Source: an uncultured Prevotellaceae bacterium (lineage in GTDB: Bacteria > Bacteroidota > Bacteroidia > Bacteroidales > Bacteroidaceae). Taken from it: DNA of 53,604 bases. Below are positions 40,746-48,271 of this stretch, piece by piece. The position numbers were made by a program, and so were the translations under genes. How positions within the stretch are numbered: the first letter of the stretch is position 1; each line of letters opens with the position of its first letter. The notes below the pieces were generated by a model. The model was given only the letters and a program-made list of their open reading frames with translations, was not told the origin of the DNA and searched no databases. The stretch spans positions 1-53,604 of the forward strand of contig CACYRB010000007.1 in the NCBI GenBank assembly GCA_902776685.1, in the 5' to 3' direction.

Positions 40746-43469
40746 TTACGAGGTCTTGAGCAGGTCAATGGGACTGATGTTGAATTCGTCTTTGAAACAT
40801 TTTGAGAAGTACGACGGTGCAGTGAATCCAACGCTGTAGGCTACCTCGGAGACGGTAAGGTCGGTGGTGAGCAACAGCTCGCGCCCATGTAACAACCGCG
40901 AGGTGCGCAGGTGCTCGACGGGGGCACGGCCGGTAAGCGCCTTTATCTTGGCATAGAGCTGCGCACGACTGAGGTTCATGGCGTGACTGATGTCTTCGAC
41001 CGACAGATCGGAATTGGCATAGTTCTCGTCGATGTAGGCCTTGAACCGCTGCACAAACTCCGACTCGCGGGGCTTTATGAGTGTCTCGTCCTGGCCGGTG
41101 CCGGCCCAGAGGTTGTGGAGAAGGCGGCGGCCGGCAAGGAGGTTCTCAATGCGTGAGAGGAGTATTTTAGCCTTGAAGGGCTTGGTGATATAAGCATCGG
41201 CACCGCTTTCGTAACCTTCGACGACGTGTTCGTCGAGCGTCTTTGCCGTGAGCAGTATGACGGGGATATGGCTGGTGGCGGTGGTGGTTTTGAGCTTGGC
41301 TAAGCAGTCGATGCCGTCCATCACTGGCATCATCACGTCGAGCAGTATGATGTCGGGAATGGTGTCGATGGCCTGCTGTAGTCCGGTTTGGCCGTTATTG
41401 GCAGTGATGACTTCGTAGTCGTGCATGAGGATATGGCTGATATAGTGGCGCACGTCGTCGTTGTCGTCGACAACAAGTATCGTTGTCCGGTCGCGCCGGC
41501 CAACGTCGGCATTATGGTTCCCGTTATCGTTATCGTTATCGGTTCCGCTATCGTTATCGTTATCGTTAACGTTAACGTTAATCTGACGGAATGGCAGGCT
41601 TACGGTAAACGTGGTTCCGACTCCTTCCTTGGTTTCGACACTGATAGTGCCGCCATGAAGGTCGACAAACTGCTTGGAGAGCGACAGTCCGATGCCGGTA
41701 CCACCCTTGGTTTGTGACGACTGGTAGAAGGCATCGAAGATGTGGGGCAGGTCAGTGGGGCAGATGCCGCGGCCAGTGTCGCTGACGGTAAGGCAGCAGT
41801 GGTTTTCGGTCGTTGTGTCGGTCGTGAGTGCTACCTGAATGTGCCCTTTGTCGGGGGTGTTTTTGAGGGCATTGCCCAAGAGGTTGACAAACACGCTGGT
41901 AAGCTTCTTTCGGTCGGCTTCTATCCATACGGGGTGGCGTTCGTCGAGGCTGAGGCTGAGGCTGATTTGGTGCGAGGTGGCTGTGGGACGGAAATTGTCG
42001 GTCCAGTCGGATACGGCTTGGGTAAGGTTGAAGAGCTCGATGTGGAGGCTGTCTTGACCGCTTTGCACTTTCTGGAAGTCGAGAATGTCGTTCACCAGGT
42101 CGAGGAGGATGTGGATGTTCTTGTTGCATATCTCGAGCAGAGTGGTCCGGCTGCGAGGGTCGAGGGTGTTGTCGGCGAGCATCTGCTCGATGGGGCCGGC
42201 GACAAGCGTGAGCGGTGTGCGTATCTCGTGGGAGATATTTGTGAAGAAATTGAGCTTGGTCTGCGCGTCTTCCTCGATGCGCAGGTTGAGCTGCTGCAGC
42301 TTCTTGTTGCTCTCAAGCAACAGCGCTGCCTGTTCTTCTTTCTTGGCGTATTCGTCTTCTATCTTCTGCTTGAGCTGCCGGTTGCGTTTCAGTGTCTTGT
42401 AGAGCTTGAACGAGATGAAGGCGAGAATGCAGGCTAATGTGGCCATGATGAGGCTGATGGTGCGCTGATAGGCGTGGCGATCGTCCATGGTGTTAAGTAT
42501 GTCGCGCATGGCCTTTATCTGCTTGTCGAGTCGGCCTATCTCCACGTGTTGCTGCATGATGGTTTCGAGGTTGTTGCGGTCTACGAGTCCGGTGGGCAGT
42601 ATTTGTATGCGCTCGTAGGGTTTGGAGTGAAGTATGTCGATGGCGGTCTCGAACACTTTGTCGCCGCGGGTGGGATAGACGAACGAGGCTGTCAGGTTGC
42701 CGCTTTTCACCAGTTCGATGCCCGAGGGATTTATCGACAAGGCATCGATACCGACAAGTTTTATGGGGTTTGTCTTACGCTTGGCATAGCGCGAGATGGT
42801 TTGGTTGACCATGCCGTCGGTGTGGAAGAAGATGAGGTCTACATCATTGTGCCGGGCGAGTATCTCTTCGGTCTTCTTGGTGGCAAGTGTGTCGTTCCAG
42901 TTGGCGTATTCGCTGGCTACGGTCTCGATATCAGGAAACTGTTGCAGGGCTTCGGTGAATCCGTGATGCCGCTCCTCGGTGGCATAGTTGCCACGGGTGC
43001 CTTGTATCTCGATAATACGTCCTCGGCCGCCAAGGGTGTGACCGACATAATTGGCCACGGTCTCGCCTATCTCGTAGTTGTCGGCACCTATATATGCGGT
43101 GTATTTGTCGGTCAGCAAGATATTGTCGACAAGTATAACGGGTATGCCCTTATCGTAGGCATGGCCGATGGCCTGACCCACTCGTTCATCTTCGATAGGC
43201 GACACGATGAGCAGGTCGATGCCCTCAGCAATATAGTCTTCTATCTGACGTGTCTGCTTCTCGGCACTGTTCTCGGCCGACAAGATTTGCAACTGCACAT
43301 CTTCATACTGAAATGAAGCATATTCCAACTCCTTTGCCAATTTCTGACGCCAGGAGTATTGGTGATAAAGCGACACACCGATATGATAGCGACGCTTTGA
43401 TGTGCATGAAGCAAGTAAGAGCACCGCAACCAGCAGACTTATCGAAAAGGTGAGTCTTGTTCTTTTCAT
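40746..43469 (-). CDS. Hybrid two-component system regulator with periplasmic-binding-protein sensor (HTCS)
   Basis: The start was set at MKRTRL, giving 907 aa. Residues 28-310 are a type I periplasmic binding fold (YHIGVSLYHQYSWRQK, DLLIVSPIED, GYVGHTLG, IKLVGIDAL), as in the fructose sensor BT1754. A transmembrane helix (338-356) leads to HisKA with His414 (NISHEIRTPL), an HATPase domain (NALKNTPDKG, DTGRGICP), a receiver with Asp711 (DIILLDVMMPVMDG) and an AraC HTH. It senses a sugar and activates the PUL. The signal ends in a lipobox-like LLASC (Cys22), odd for a protein that also has an internal membrane helix. The linker 630-654 is a hexamer-repeat product (NVNDNDND). Confidence 0.92.
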   Translation of the reverse strand: MKRTRLTFSISLLVAVLLLASCTSKRRYHIGVSLYHQYSWRQKLAKELEYASFQYEDVQLQILSAENSAEKQTRQIEDYIAEGIDLLIVSPIEDERVGQAIGHAYDKGIPVILVDNILLTDKYTAYIGADNYEIGETVANYVGHTLGGRGRIIEIQGTRGNYATEERHHGFTEALQQFPDIETVASEYANWNDTLATKKTEEILARHNDVDLIFFHTDGMVNQTISRYAKRKTNPIKLVGIDALSINPSGIELVKSGNLTASFVYPTRGDKVFETAIDILHSKPYERIQILPTGLVDRNNLETIMQQHVEIGRLDKQIKAMRDILNTMDDRHAYQRTISLIMATLACILAFISFKLYKTLKRNRQLKQKIEDEYAKKEEQAALLLESNKKLQQLNLRIEEDAQTKLNFFTNISHEIRTPLTLVAGPIEQMLADNTLDPRSRTTLLEICNKNIHILLDLVNDILDFQKVQSGQDSLHIELFNLTQAVSDWTDNFRPTATSHQISLSLSLDERHPVWIEADRKKLTSVFVNLLGNALKNTPDKGHIQVALTTDTTTENHCCLTVSDTGRGICPTDLPHIFDAFYQSSQTKGGTGIGLSLSKQFVDLHGGTISVETKEGVGTTFTVSLPFRQINVNVNDNDNDSGTDNDNDNGNHNADVGRRDRTTILVVDDNDDVRHYISHILMHDYEVITANNGQTGLQQAIDTIPDIILLDVMMPVMDGIDCLAKLKTTTATSHIPVILLTAKTLDEHVVEGYESGADAYITKPFKAKILLSRIENLLAGRRLLHNLWAGTGQDETLIKPRESEFVQRFKAYIDENYANSDLSVEDISHAMNLSRAQLYAKIKALTGRAPVEHLRTSRLLHGRELLLTTDLTVSEVAYSVGFTAPSYFSKCFKDEFNISPIDLLKTS
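41521..41584. repeat. Hexamer microsatellite CGTTAT/CGTTAA inside the HTCS gene
   Basis: About nine units of CGTTAT or CGTTAA, interrupted by CGGTTCCG, encode an Asn/Asp/Val linker between the kinase and receiver domains. Because the unit is 6 bp, copy changes keep the frame. Confidence 0.9.
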
Positions 43470-43474
43470 TGGTG

Positions 43475-43482
43475 CAAAAATA
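43475..43482 (-). promoter_or_regulatory. HTCS promoter -7 box, 5 nt from the start codon
   Basis: TATTTTTG on the minus strand ends 5 nt before the HTCS ATG, so transcription would begin at or next to the start codon. The arrangement is like that of the receptor gene at 5150. Confidence 0.5.
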
Positions 43483-43610
43483 ATAAAAATTGGTTTGTTT
43501 AATCGAATTTTTCGGTCACAAAATAAGTAATAGTAGACATTTTTGATAGTATTCAAGACATTTTTTTATAAAGTTCTGTTTCTGTGTCGCCCGATTTATG
43601 AATTATTTAT

Positions 43611-43618
43611 TACCTTTG
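43611..43618 (+). promoter_or_regulatory. aroQ promoter -7 box
   Basis: TACCTTTG is a perfect TAnnTTTG match 29 nt before the aroQ start. No -33 TTTG at the usual spacing is obvious. Confidence 0.6.
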
Positions 43619-43647
43619 TACGCAAGAAAAGGAAAAAGAGAAGTATC

Positions 43648-44124
43648 ATGCGAATAGAAATCGTCAACGGACCGAACCTGAACCTGCTGGGCACTCGTGA
43701 ACCCGAGGTCTACGGACACCAGAACTTTGAAGGTTTTCTCGACGAGCTGCGTTCGAGATATGCCGACGTGCAAATCGGCTATTTCCAGAGCAACGTGGAG
43801 GGTGAGCTCATCAACCACCTGCAGAAGGTGGGCTTCGAGGCCGACGGCATCGTGCTCAACGCCGGTGCCTATACCCACACGTCGGTGGCACTGCACGACT
43901 GCATCCGCGCCATCACCTCGCCCGTCGTCGAGGTGCACATCTCGAATGTTCACGCCCGCGAGGAGTTCCGCCACCACTCGCTCATCTCCAGTGCCTGCCG
44001 CGGCGTCATCTGCGGCTTCGGACTCGACAGCTACCGCCTCGCCATCGAGGCACTGAAGACCCAACAGACCCACCCACAACAGAGCCCCCCCCTGCCCCTC
44101 CCTAAAAAGGAGGGGAGTATATAG
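43648..44124 (+). CDS. aroQ: 3-dehydroquinate dehydratase, type II
   Basis: The start was set at MRIEIVNGPN because the frame upstream crosses the promoter. The 158-aa product has the type II motifs GPNLNLLGTREPEVYG, YFQSNVEGELINHL, LNAGAYTHTSVALHD, EVHISNVHAREEFRHHS and CRGVICGFGLDSY. It dehydrates 3-dehydroquinate to 3-dehydroshikimate in the shikimate pathway. The enzyme is usually about 140-145 aa; here the last 15-17 residues (THPQQSPPLPLPKKEGSI) are encoded by an inverted-repeat element that has replaced the original stop region. Confidence 0.95.
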   Translation: MRIEIVNGPNLNLLGTREPEVYGHQNFEGFLDELRSRYADVQIGYFQSNVEGELINHLQKVGFEADGIVLNAGAYTHTSVALHDCIRAITSPVVEVHISNVHAREEFRHHSLISSACRGVICGFGLDSYRLAIEALKTQQTHPQQSPPLPLPKKEGSI

Positions 44125-44197
44125 TTCTCTTTTCGGATATGCAATTAAACAAAACAATCTGCCCCCCTCCTTATAGGGAGGGGCTGGGGGTGGGTCT
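44066..44197. repeat. 132-bp inverted-repeat element bridging aroQ and the O-methyltransferase
   Basis: The arms AGACCCACCC...CCTCCCTAAAAAGGAGGGG and CCCCTCCTTATAGGGAGGGG...GGGTGGGTCT flank a core that includes TAGTTCTCTTTTCGG. It is a diverged relative of the element at 7650-7766 with an extra ACAACAGAGC insert. It codes for the end of aroQ and holds the first ATG of the next gene. Confidence 0.88.
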
Positions 44198-44858
44198 ACA
44201 GGGGGAAGGTCTGCAGGGAGTAGGTCCGGGCCTTGATGTGGGCCTTTACCTCCTCCAGCACTGCGAGCCCGAGCCCGACTATCTGTACCGGCTCTGGCGA
44301 GCCACCAACGTGCACACCCTGCACGGGCGCATGGTCAGCGGACACCTGCAAGGCCGCCTGCTGAAAATGCTGGTGCAGATGATTCGGCCGAAAAACATCC
44401 TCGAGGTGGGAACGTTCAGCGGCTACTCCGCCATCTGCATGGCCGAAGGTCTCGACGACGACGGACGTGTCTACACCTTCGAAATTAACGATGAAATGGA
44501 GGATTTTGCGCGAAAATGGATTGACGGCTCGGCTGTGGCCGACCGCATTGACTTCCGTATCGGCGACGCCAACGTGCTCGCTCCGACGCTCGGCATCGTG
44601 TTCGACATGGCCTTCCTCGACGGCGACAAGCGCACCTACGTCGAGACCTACGAGACGCTGCTGCCGATTATCCGGCCCGGCGGCTTCATGCTGGTCGACA
44701 ACACGCTGTGGGACGGACACGTCACCGACCCGGCCTACGACCACGACCACCAGACGCAGGGCATACGCCGATTCAACGACCACGTGGCCCGCGACCCCCG
44801 TGTCGAAGTGGTCATCCTTCCCCTGCGCGACGGCCTCAGCATCATCAGAAAAAAATGA
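44139..44858 (+). CDS. SAM-dependent O-methyltransferase (family 3, COMT-like)
   Basis: The 239-aa protein has ILEVGTFSGYSAICMAEGL (SAM-binding motif I), VYTFEINDEMEDFARKW, a metal-binding FLDGDKRTYVETYE and MLVDNTLWDGHV, all typical of cation-dependent methyltransferases. The substrate is unknown. Conserved sequence begins at about GLDVGLYLLQHCEPEPDYLYRL; the preceding 30 residues are encoded by the repeat element and are Gly/Leu/Gln-rich. The ATG in the element is the only ATG before the conserved part, though a GTG nearer residue 31 is possible. It is 14 bp after aroQ. Confidence 0.9.
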   Translation: MQLNKTICPPPYREGLGVGLQGEGLQGVGPGLDVGLYLLQHCEPEPDYLYRLWRATNVHTLHGRMVSGHLQGRLLKMLVQMIRPKNILEVGTFSGYSAICMAEGLDDDGRVYTFEINDEMEDFARKWIDGSAVADRIDFRIGDANVLAPTLGIVFDMAFLDGDKRTYVETYETLLPIIRPGGFMLVDNTLWDGHVTDPAYDHDHQTQGIRRFNDHVARDPRVEVVILPLRDGLSIIRKK

Positions 44859-44861
44859 AGC

Positions 44862-44902
44862 CTACCCCCAACCCCTTCCCAAGGAAGGGGAGAGCAGACA
44901 AA
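44862..44902. repeat. GC-rich half element after the O-methyltransferase
   Basis: CTACCCCCAACCCCTTCCCA followed by AGGAAGGGGAGAGCAGACA resembles one arm of the elements at 7650 and 44066. It lies 4 bp after the stop codon and could terminate transcription. Confidence 0.65.
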
Positions 44903-44930
44903 TAGTTCAATTTCTTCTAAGAAACATAAC

Positions 44931-46661
44931 ATGCATACAAAAATGAAGACAAAGACTTTACTATTGCTGGCAGTGCTCACGCTGCTGGTCACTGACGCTA
45001 TGGGGCAACAAATCGGCTCCAGCGTCTACGTGGGCGGACATATCCGTCGCCAACGACCGTCGACCATCACAAAACTGAAAGAGTCGGGCTTCAACAACGT
45101 GATTCTCTTCAACGTGAACGTTGAGGAAAACGGCGACCTGACCACCGACGTCGGCGGCGAGGCAGGCGGAACCATCTGCAAAAATGGCAAATATGTGTTC
45201 AACACCGTACAGCCCTACTACGTCCAGGACGTGAAAAACCTGAAGCTCGAGCCCACAGGCATCGTGCGCATAGAGATCTGCATCGGTGGATGGGAAAACC
45301 AGTCGTATAACCGCATCAAAAGTCTGATTAATTCACAAGGAACAGGAGAAAACAGTATCCTTTATAAAAACTTCAAGGCACTCAAGGAGGCCATCCCCGA
45401 GATTGATGCCGTGAACAACGACGACGAACACTGCTACGACGTGACGAGCGCCGTGAAGTTTCACACCATGATGTACGACCTCGGCTACAAGACCAGTCTG
45501 GCACCCTATATGAATAAAAACTTCTGGGAAAGCCTGGCCACACAACTCAACCAAGCCCGGCCCGGTGCCTGCGACATCATCATGATACAGTGCTACGACG
45601 GCGGAGCCGGCAACAACCCGCGCGACTGGCACATCGGCAACATTCCTCTCCATGCCGGCCGCACCAACTACCAGAGCTCGATGGAGGAGTCAATCAACCA
45701 GATGAAGACCTGGCGCAACCAGGCCAATGTCACCGGCGGATTTGTTTGGAACTACAACGACGAGTCGTGGAACCTGAACAACTGGGCCATTAACATGAAC
45801 AAGACATTCCACAGCTTTGCACCCGAGACCGAGATTGTGAGGCTATACAGGGGCAAGAACTTTTCAACCACCGGCGACAGTCTGAGTCTCGGCGAGGGCC
45901 GATTCACCAAGCCCGCAATGGCGGCACGAGGTGTGGCAGCCTACTTTGCCTCCAGCGCAAGAATCAAGCCTGGCTACAAGCTGACAGTCTACAAGACAGC
46001 CGACCTGAGCGTTCCGGGCACCAATGTACCTTATGTATATACGGAAAGCAACAACATTGTACGTGGACAATCGGTTCTCATTGAGACCAACGGCACCACG
46101 GGACTGTCGGGCAAATATCGGCTGAAAGGCTCCAGCGGACTCTATTGGCAGGCTGCAACAAGACTGCAGCAGCAAGCCGGATCGGAAGAAACCACACAGG
46201 TGTTCAACCTGAAAGAACTCTCCGAGGAAGGCATCTACGCCATCTACAACGAGAGCACCAAACTGTACCTCAGCTACAACCCGTCGCGCCGCTCGTTCTT
46301 CTTCACCAACGAAGACAGCGACGACCCGATGCAACAGTGGATTGTCTACGACAGTGGCGACGGCAACTATCAAATCATTTCGCGCACCAAAGCCACCGCG
46401 GTGGAAAACACATCGACCTCTGCCGGAAACCTGAGACTGGCAGAAAACACTCAGAGCGCAGGCTCGTTCTGGCAACTCGAATCGTGGCCGCCGACTGGTA
46501 TCAAGGATGAAGGATTAAGGATGAAGGATGAAAGTAGTAATCCCTCATTCCTCATCTCTCATCCTTCATCCGCCTACGACCTGCAAGGCCGACGGCTGTC
46601 CGATGAGAACGCTGCCCGTCGAACAATTATCATCAAGAAAGGAAAGAAATATATCAAATAA
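44931..46661 (+). CDS. GH18-like TIM-barrel protein with ricin-type C-domain and T9SS tail
   Basis: The 576-aa protein has a signal peptide (Met1 or Met5 start, ending LVTDAMG). Residues 30-300 look like a GH18/chitinase-like barrel: ICIGGWE (116-122) for the SxGG motif, DAVNNDDE (159-166) for DxxDxDxE, IQCYDGG for MxYD, and GGFVWNYND for the last strand. The catalytic Glu166 and Asp164 are present, but the first Asp of the DxD pair is Asn162. Residues 385-500 carry repeats like YRLKGSSGLYWQAA and YAIYNESTKLYLSYN that suggest a beta-trefoil. The C-terminus is a T9SS tail with YDLQGRRL. Chitin, GlcNAc glycans or mere binding are possible. Confidence 0.65.
   Translation: MHTKMKTKTLLLLAVLTLLVTDAMGQQIGSSVYVGGHIRRQRPSTITKLKESGFNNVILFNVNVEENGDLTTDVGGEAGGTICKNGKYVFNTVQPYYVQDVKNLKLEPTGIVRIEICIGGWENQSYNRIKSLINSQGTGENSILYKNFKALKEAIPEIDAVNNDDEHCYDVTSAVKFHTMMYDLGYKTSLAPYMNKNFWESLATQLNQARPGACDIIMIQCYDGGAGNNPRDWHIGNIPLHAGRTNYQSSMEESINQMKTWRNQANVTGGFVWNYNDESWNLNNWAINMNKTFHSFAPETEIVRLYRGKNFSTTGDSLSLGEGRFTKPAMAARGVAAYFASSARIKPGYKLTVYKTADLSVPGTNVPYVYTESNNIVRGQSVLIETNGTTGLSGKYRLKGSSGLYWQAATRLQQQAGSEETTQVFNLKELSEEGIYAIYNESTKLYLSYNPSRRSFFFTNEDSDDPMQQWIVYDSGDGNYQIISRTKATAVENTSTSAGNLRLAENTQSAGSFWQLESWPPTGIKDEGLRMKDESSNPSFLISHPSSAYDLQGRRLSDENAARRTIIIKKGKKYIK
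46504..46573. repeat. Inverted heptamer repeat inside the GH18-like T9SS tail
   Basis: GGATGAAGGATTAAGGATGA on the left pairs with TCATCTCTCATCCTTCATCC on the right. In frame it encodes KDEGLRMKDESSNPSFLISH between PTGI and YDLQGR. Confidence 0.85.
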
Positions 46662-46676
46662 AAACAAACACATCTT

Positions 46677-47012
46677 ATGCAAGAAACACGACAAAACAAA
46701 ATTGCACGAATGCTCCAAAAGGAGCTCGCACAGATATTCCAGGAGCAGACTCGTGCCACGCACGGCATGATGGTCAGCGTCACACGCGCCAAGGTGAGCC
46801 CCGACCTCAGCATCTGCACGGCCTATCTGAGCATCTTCCCCAGCGAGAAAGCACAGGAAACACTCGACAACGTGAACGCAAGCACGAAGACCATTCGGTT
46901 CGAGTTGGGCAAGCGCATCCGCAACCAGGTGCGCATCATTCCCGAGCTCCGATTCTTCCTCGACGACTCACTCGACTACATTGAGCACATTGATGAATTG
47001 TTGAAAAAGTGA
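46677..47012 (+). CDS. rbfA: Ribosome-binding factor A
   Basis: The 111-aa protein has the KH-like fold signatures IARMLQKELAQIFQEQTR, MVSVTRAKVSPDLSICTAYLS, FELGKRIRNQVRIIPELRFFLDDSLDYIEHI. It binds the 30S subunit during 16S rRNA maturation. Length is normal. Its stop overlaps the GTG start of the permease gene by four bases (GTGA), indicating translational coupling. Confidence 0.96.
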   Translation: MQETRQNKIARMLQKELAQIFQEQTRATHGMMVSVTRAKVSPDLSICTAYLSIFPSEKAQETLDNVNASTKTIRFELGKRIRNQVRIIPELRFFLDDSLDYIEHIDELLKK

Positions 47013-48256
47013 CTTCTTTCCCTTTTATTATCGCCAAGCGGTATTTGTTCTCGAAGAAGAGCACCAATGCCATAAACGTCATTTCCATCATTTCCATGGT
47101 GGGAGTGGCGGTGGCGACGATGGCCCTCATCATCGTGATGAGCGTGTTCAACGGCTTTCACGACCTCGTAGCATCGTTCTTCACAGCCTTCGACCCGCAA
47201 ATCAAGGTGATGCCCGTGGAAGGAAAGACCATGTCGGTGGAAGACCCCGTGCTCACGCAAATCCGCATGATGCCCGAGGTCGAGATGGTCAGCGAAACCG
47301 TTGAAGACCAAGCCATGGCCTACTATCAAGACCGCCAAGCCATGGTCACCGTGAAAGGCGTCGACGACAATTTTTCACGTCTGTCCCACATCACCGACAT
47401 CCTCTACGGCGACGGACAGTACCAGCTGCAGGCCGCCAATCTGGAGTATGGCATTGTGGGCATTCGTCTGGCGGCACAGTTTGGGATGAGTGCACGCTGG
47501 CCAGGCTTCCTGAAAATCTATGCACCCAAGCGCCAGGGGCAGCTGGTCGATGCCACGATGGCCGAAGAGGGATTCGTGGTCGACTCGCTCATCTCGCCCG
47601 GTGTGGTCTTCGTGGTCAACCAGTCAAAATACGACAAAGGCCACATCGTCACCTCCATCGACTTTGCGCGGAAGCTCTTCGACCTCGACGGACAAATCTC
47701 GTCGCTTGAGCTACGCTTGCAGACAGGCAGCGACCTGCAGGCCGTGAAGAAGAATATGCGCCAGCTGGCCGGCACGAAATATCGCATCCTCGACCGCTAC
47801 GAACAGCAGGAAGACACGTTCCGCATCATGCAAATAGAAAAAATGATTGCCTACCTCTTCCTCACCTTCATCCTCGTAGTGGCCTGTTTCAACATCATCG
47901 GCTCGCTCTCCATGCTCATCATCGACAAGCGCGACGACGTGGAAACGCTGCGCTGTCTTGGTGCCAACGACCACCAAATCAGCCGCATCTTCCTCTTCGA
48001 AGGTCGCATGATTGCCGTTGTGGGTGCCGTGGTGGGCATCCTGCTCGGACTGCTTGTCTGCTGGTTGCAACAAACGTTCGGATTGATAAAAATGGGAAAT
48101 GGCGACGGAGCCTTCATCATCAACGCCTACCCCGTCAGCGTACACTATACCGACGTGCTGGTGGTGTTCGTCACCGTCATCATCGTCAGCTGGCTCTCGG
48201 TGTGGTATCCTGTGCGCTATCTCACCCGCCGCCTGCTGACGCGACAAAAATCGTAG
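47009..48256 (+). CDS. LolC/LolE-type ABC transporter permease (FtsX/MacB fold)
   Basis: The 415-aa protein begins with GTG and MTSFPFIIAKRYLFSKKSTNAINVIS, typical of LolC/E. There is one TM helix at about 24-46, a periplasmic MacB-like domain (50-265), and three C-terminal TM helices (about 280-300, 325-350, 375-400) with FtsX motifs (ETLRCLGANDHQISRIFLFEGRMI). With an ATPase encoded elsewhere it would extract lipoproteins from the inner membrane. The rbfA-permease order is one I recall from related genomes. Confidence 0.88.
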   Translation: MTSFPFIIAKRYLFSKKSTNAINVISIISMVGVAVATMALIIVMSVFNGFHDLVASFFTAFDPQIKVMPVEGKTMSVEDPVLTQIRMMPEVEMVSETVEDQAMAYYQDRQAMVTVKGVDDNFSRLSHITDILYGDGQYQLQAANLEYGIVGIRLAAQFGMSARWPGFLKIYAPKRQGQLVDATMAEEGFVVDSLISPGVVFVVNQSKYDKGHIVTSIDFARKLFDLDGQISSLELRLQTGSDLQAVKKNMRQLAGTKYRILDRYEQQEDTFRIMQIEKMIAYLFLTFILVVACFNIIGSLSMLIIDKRDDVETLRCLGANDHQISRIFLFEGRMIAVVGAVVGILLGLLVCWLQQTFGLIKMGNGDGAFIINAYPVSVHYTDVLVVFVTVIIVSWLSVWYPVRYLTRRLLTRQKS

Positions 48257-48271
48257 AGCCTTTCACTCCTC

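Noticed and set aside
43470-43556. An upstream start for the HTCS at 43556
   Set aside because: It would place the start upstream of the TATTTTTG promoter box and put 29 odd residues before a normal signal sequence.
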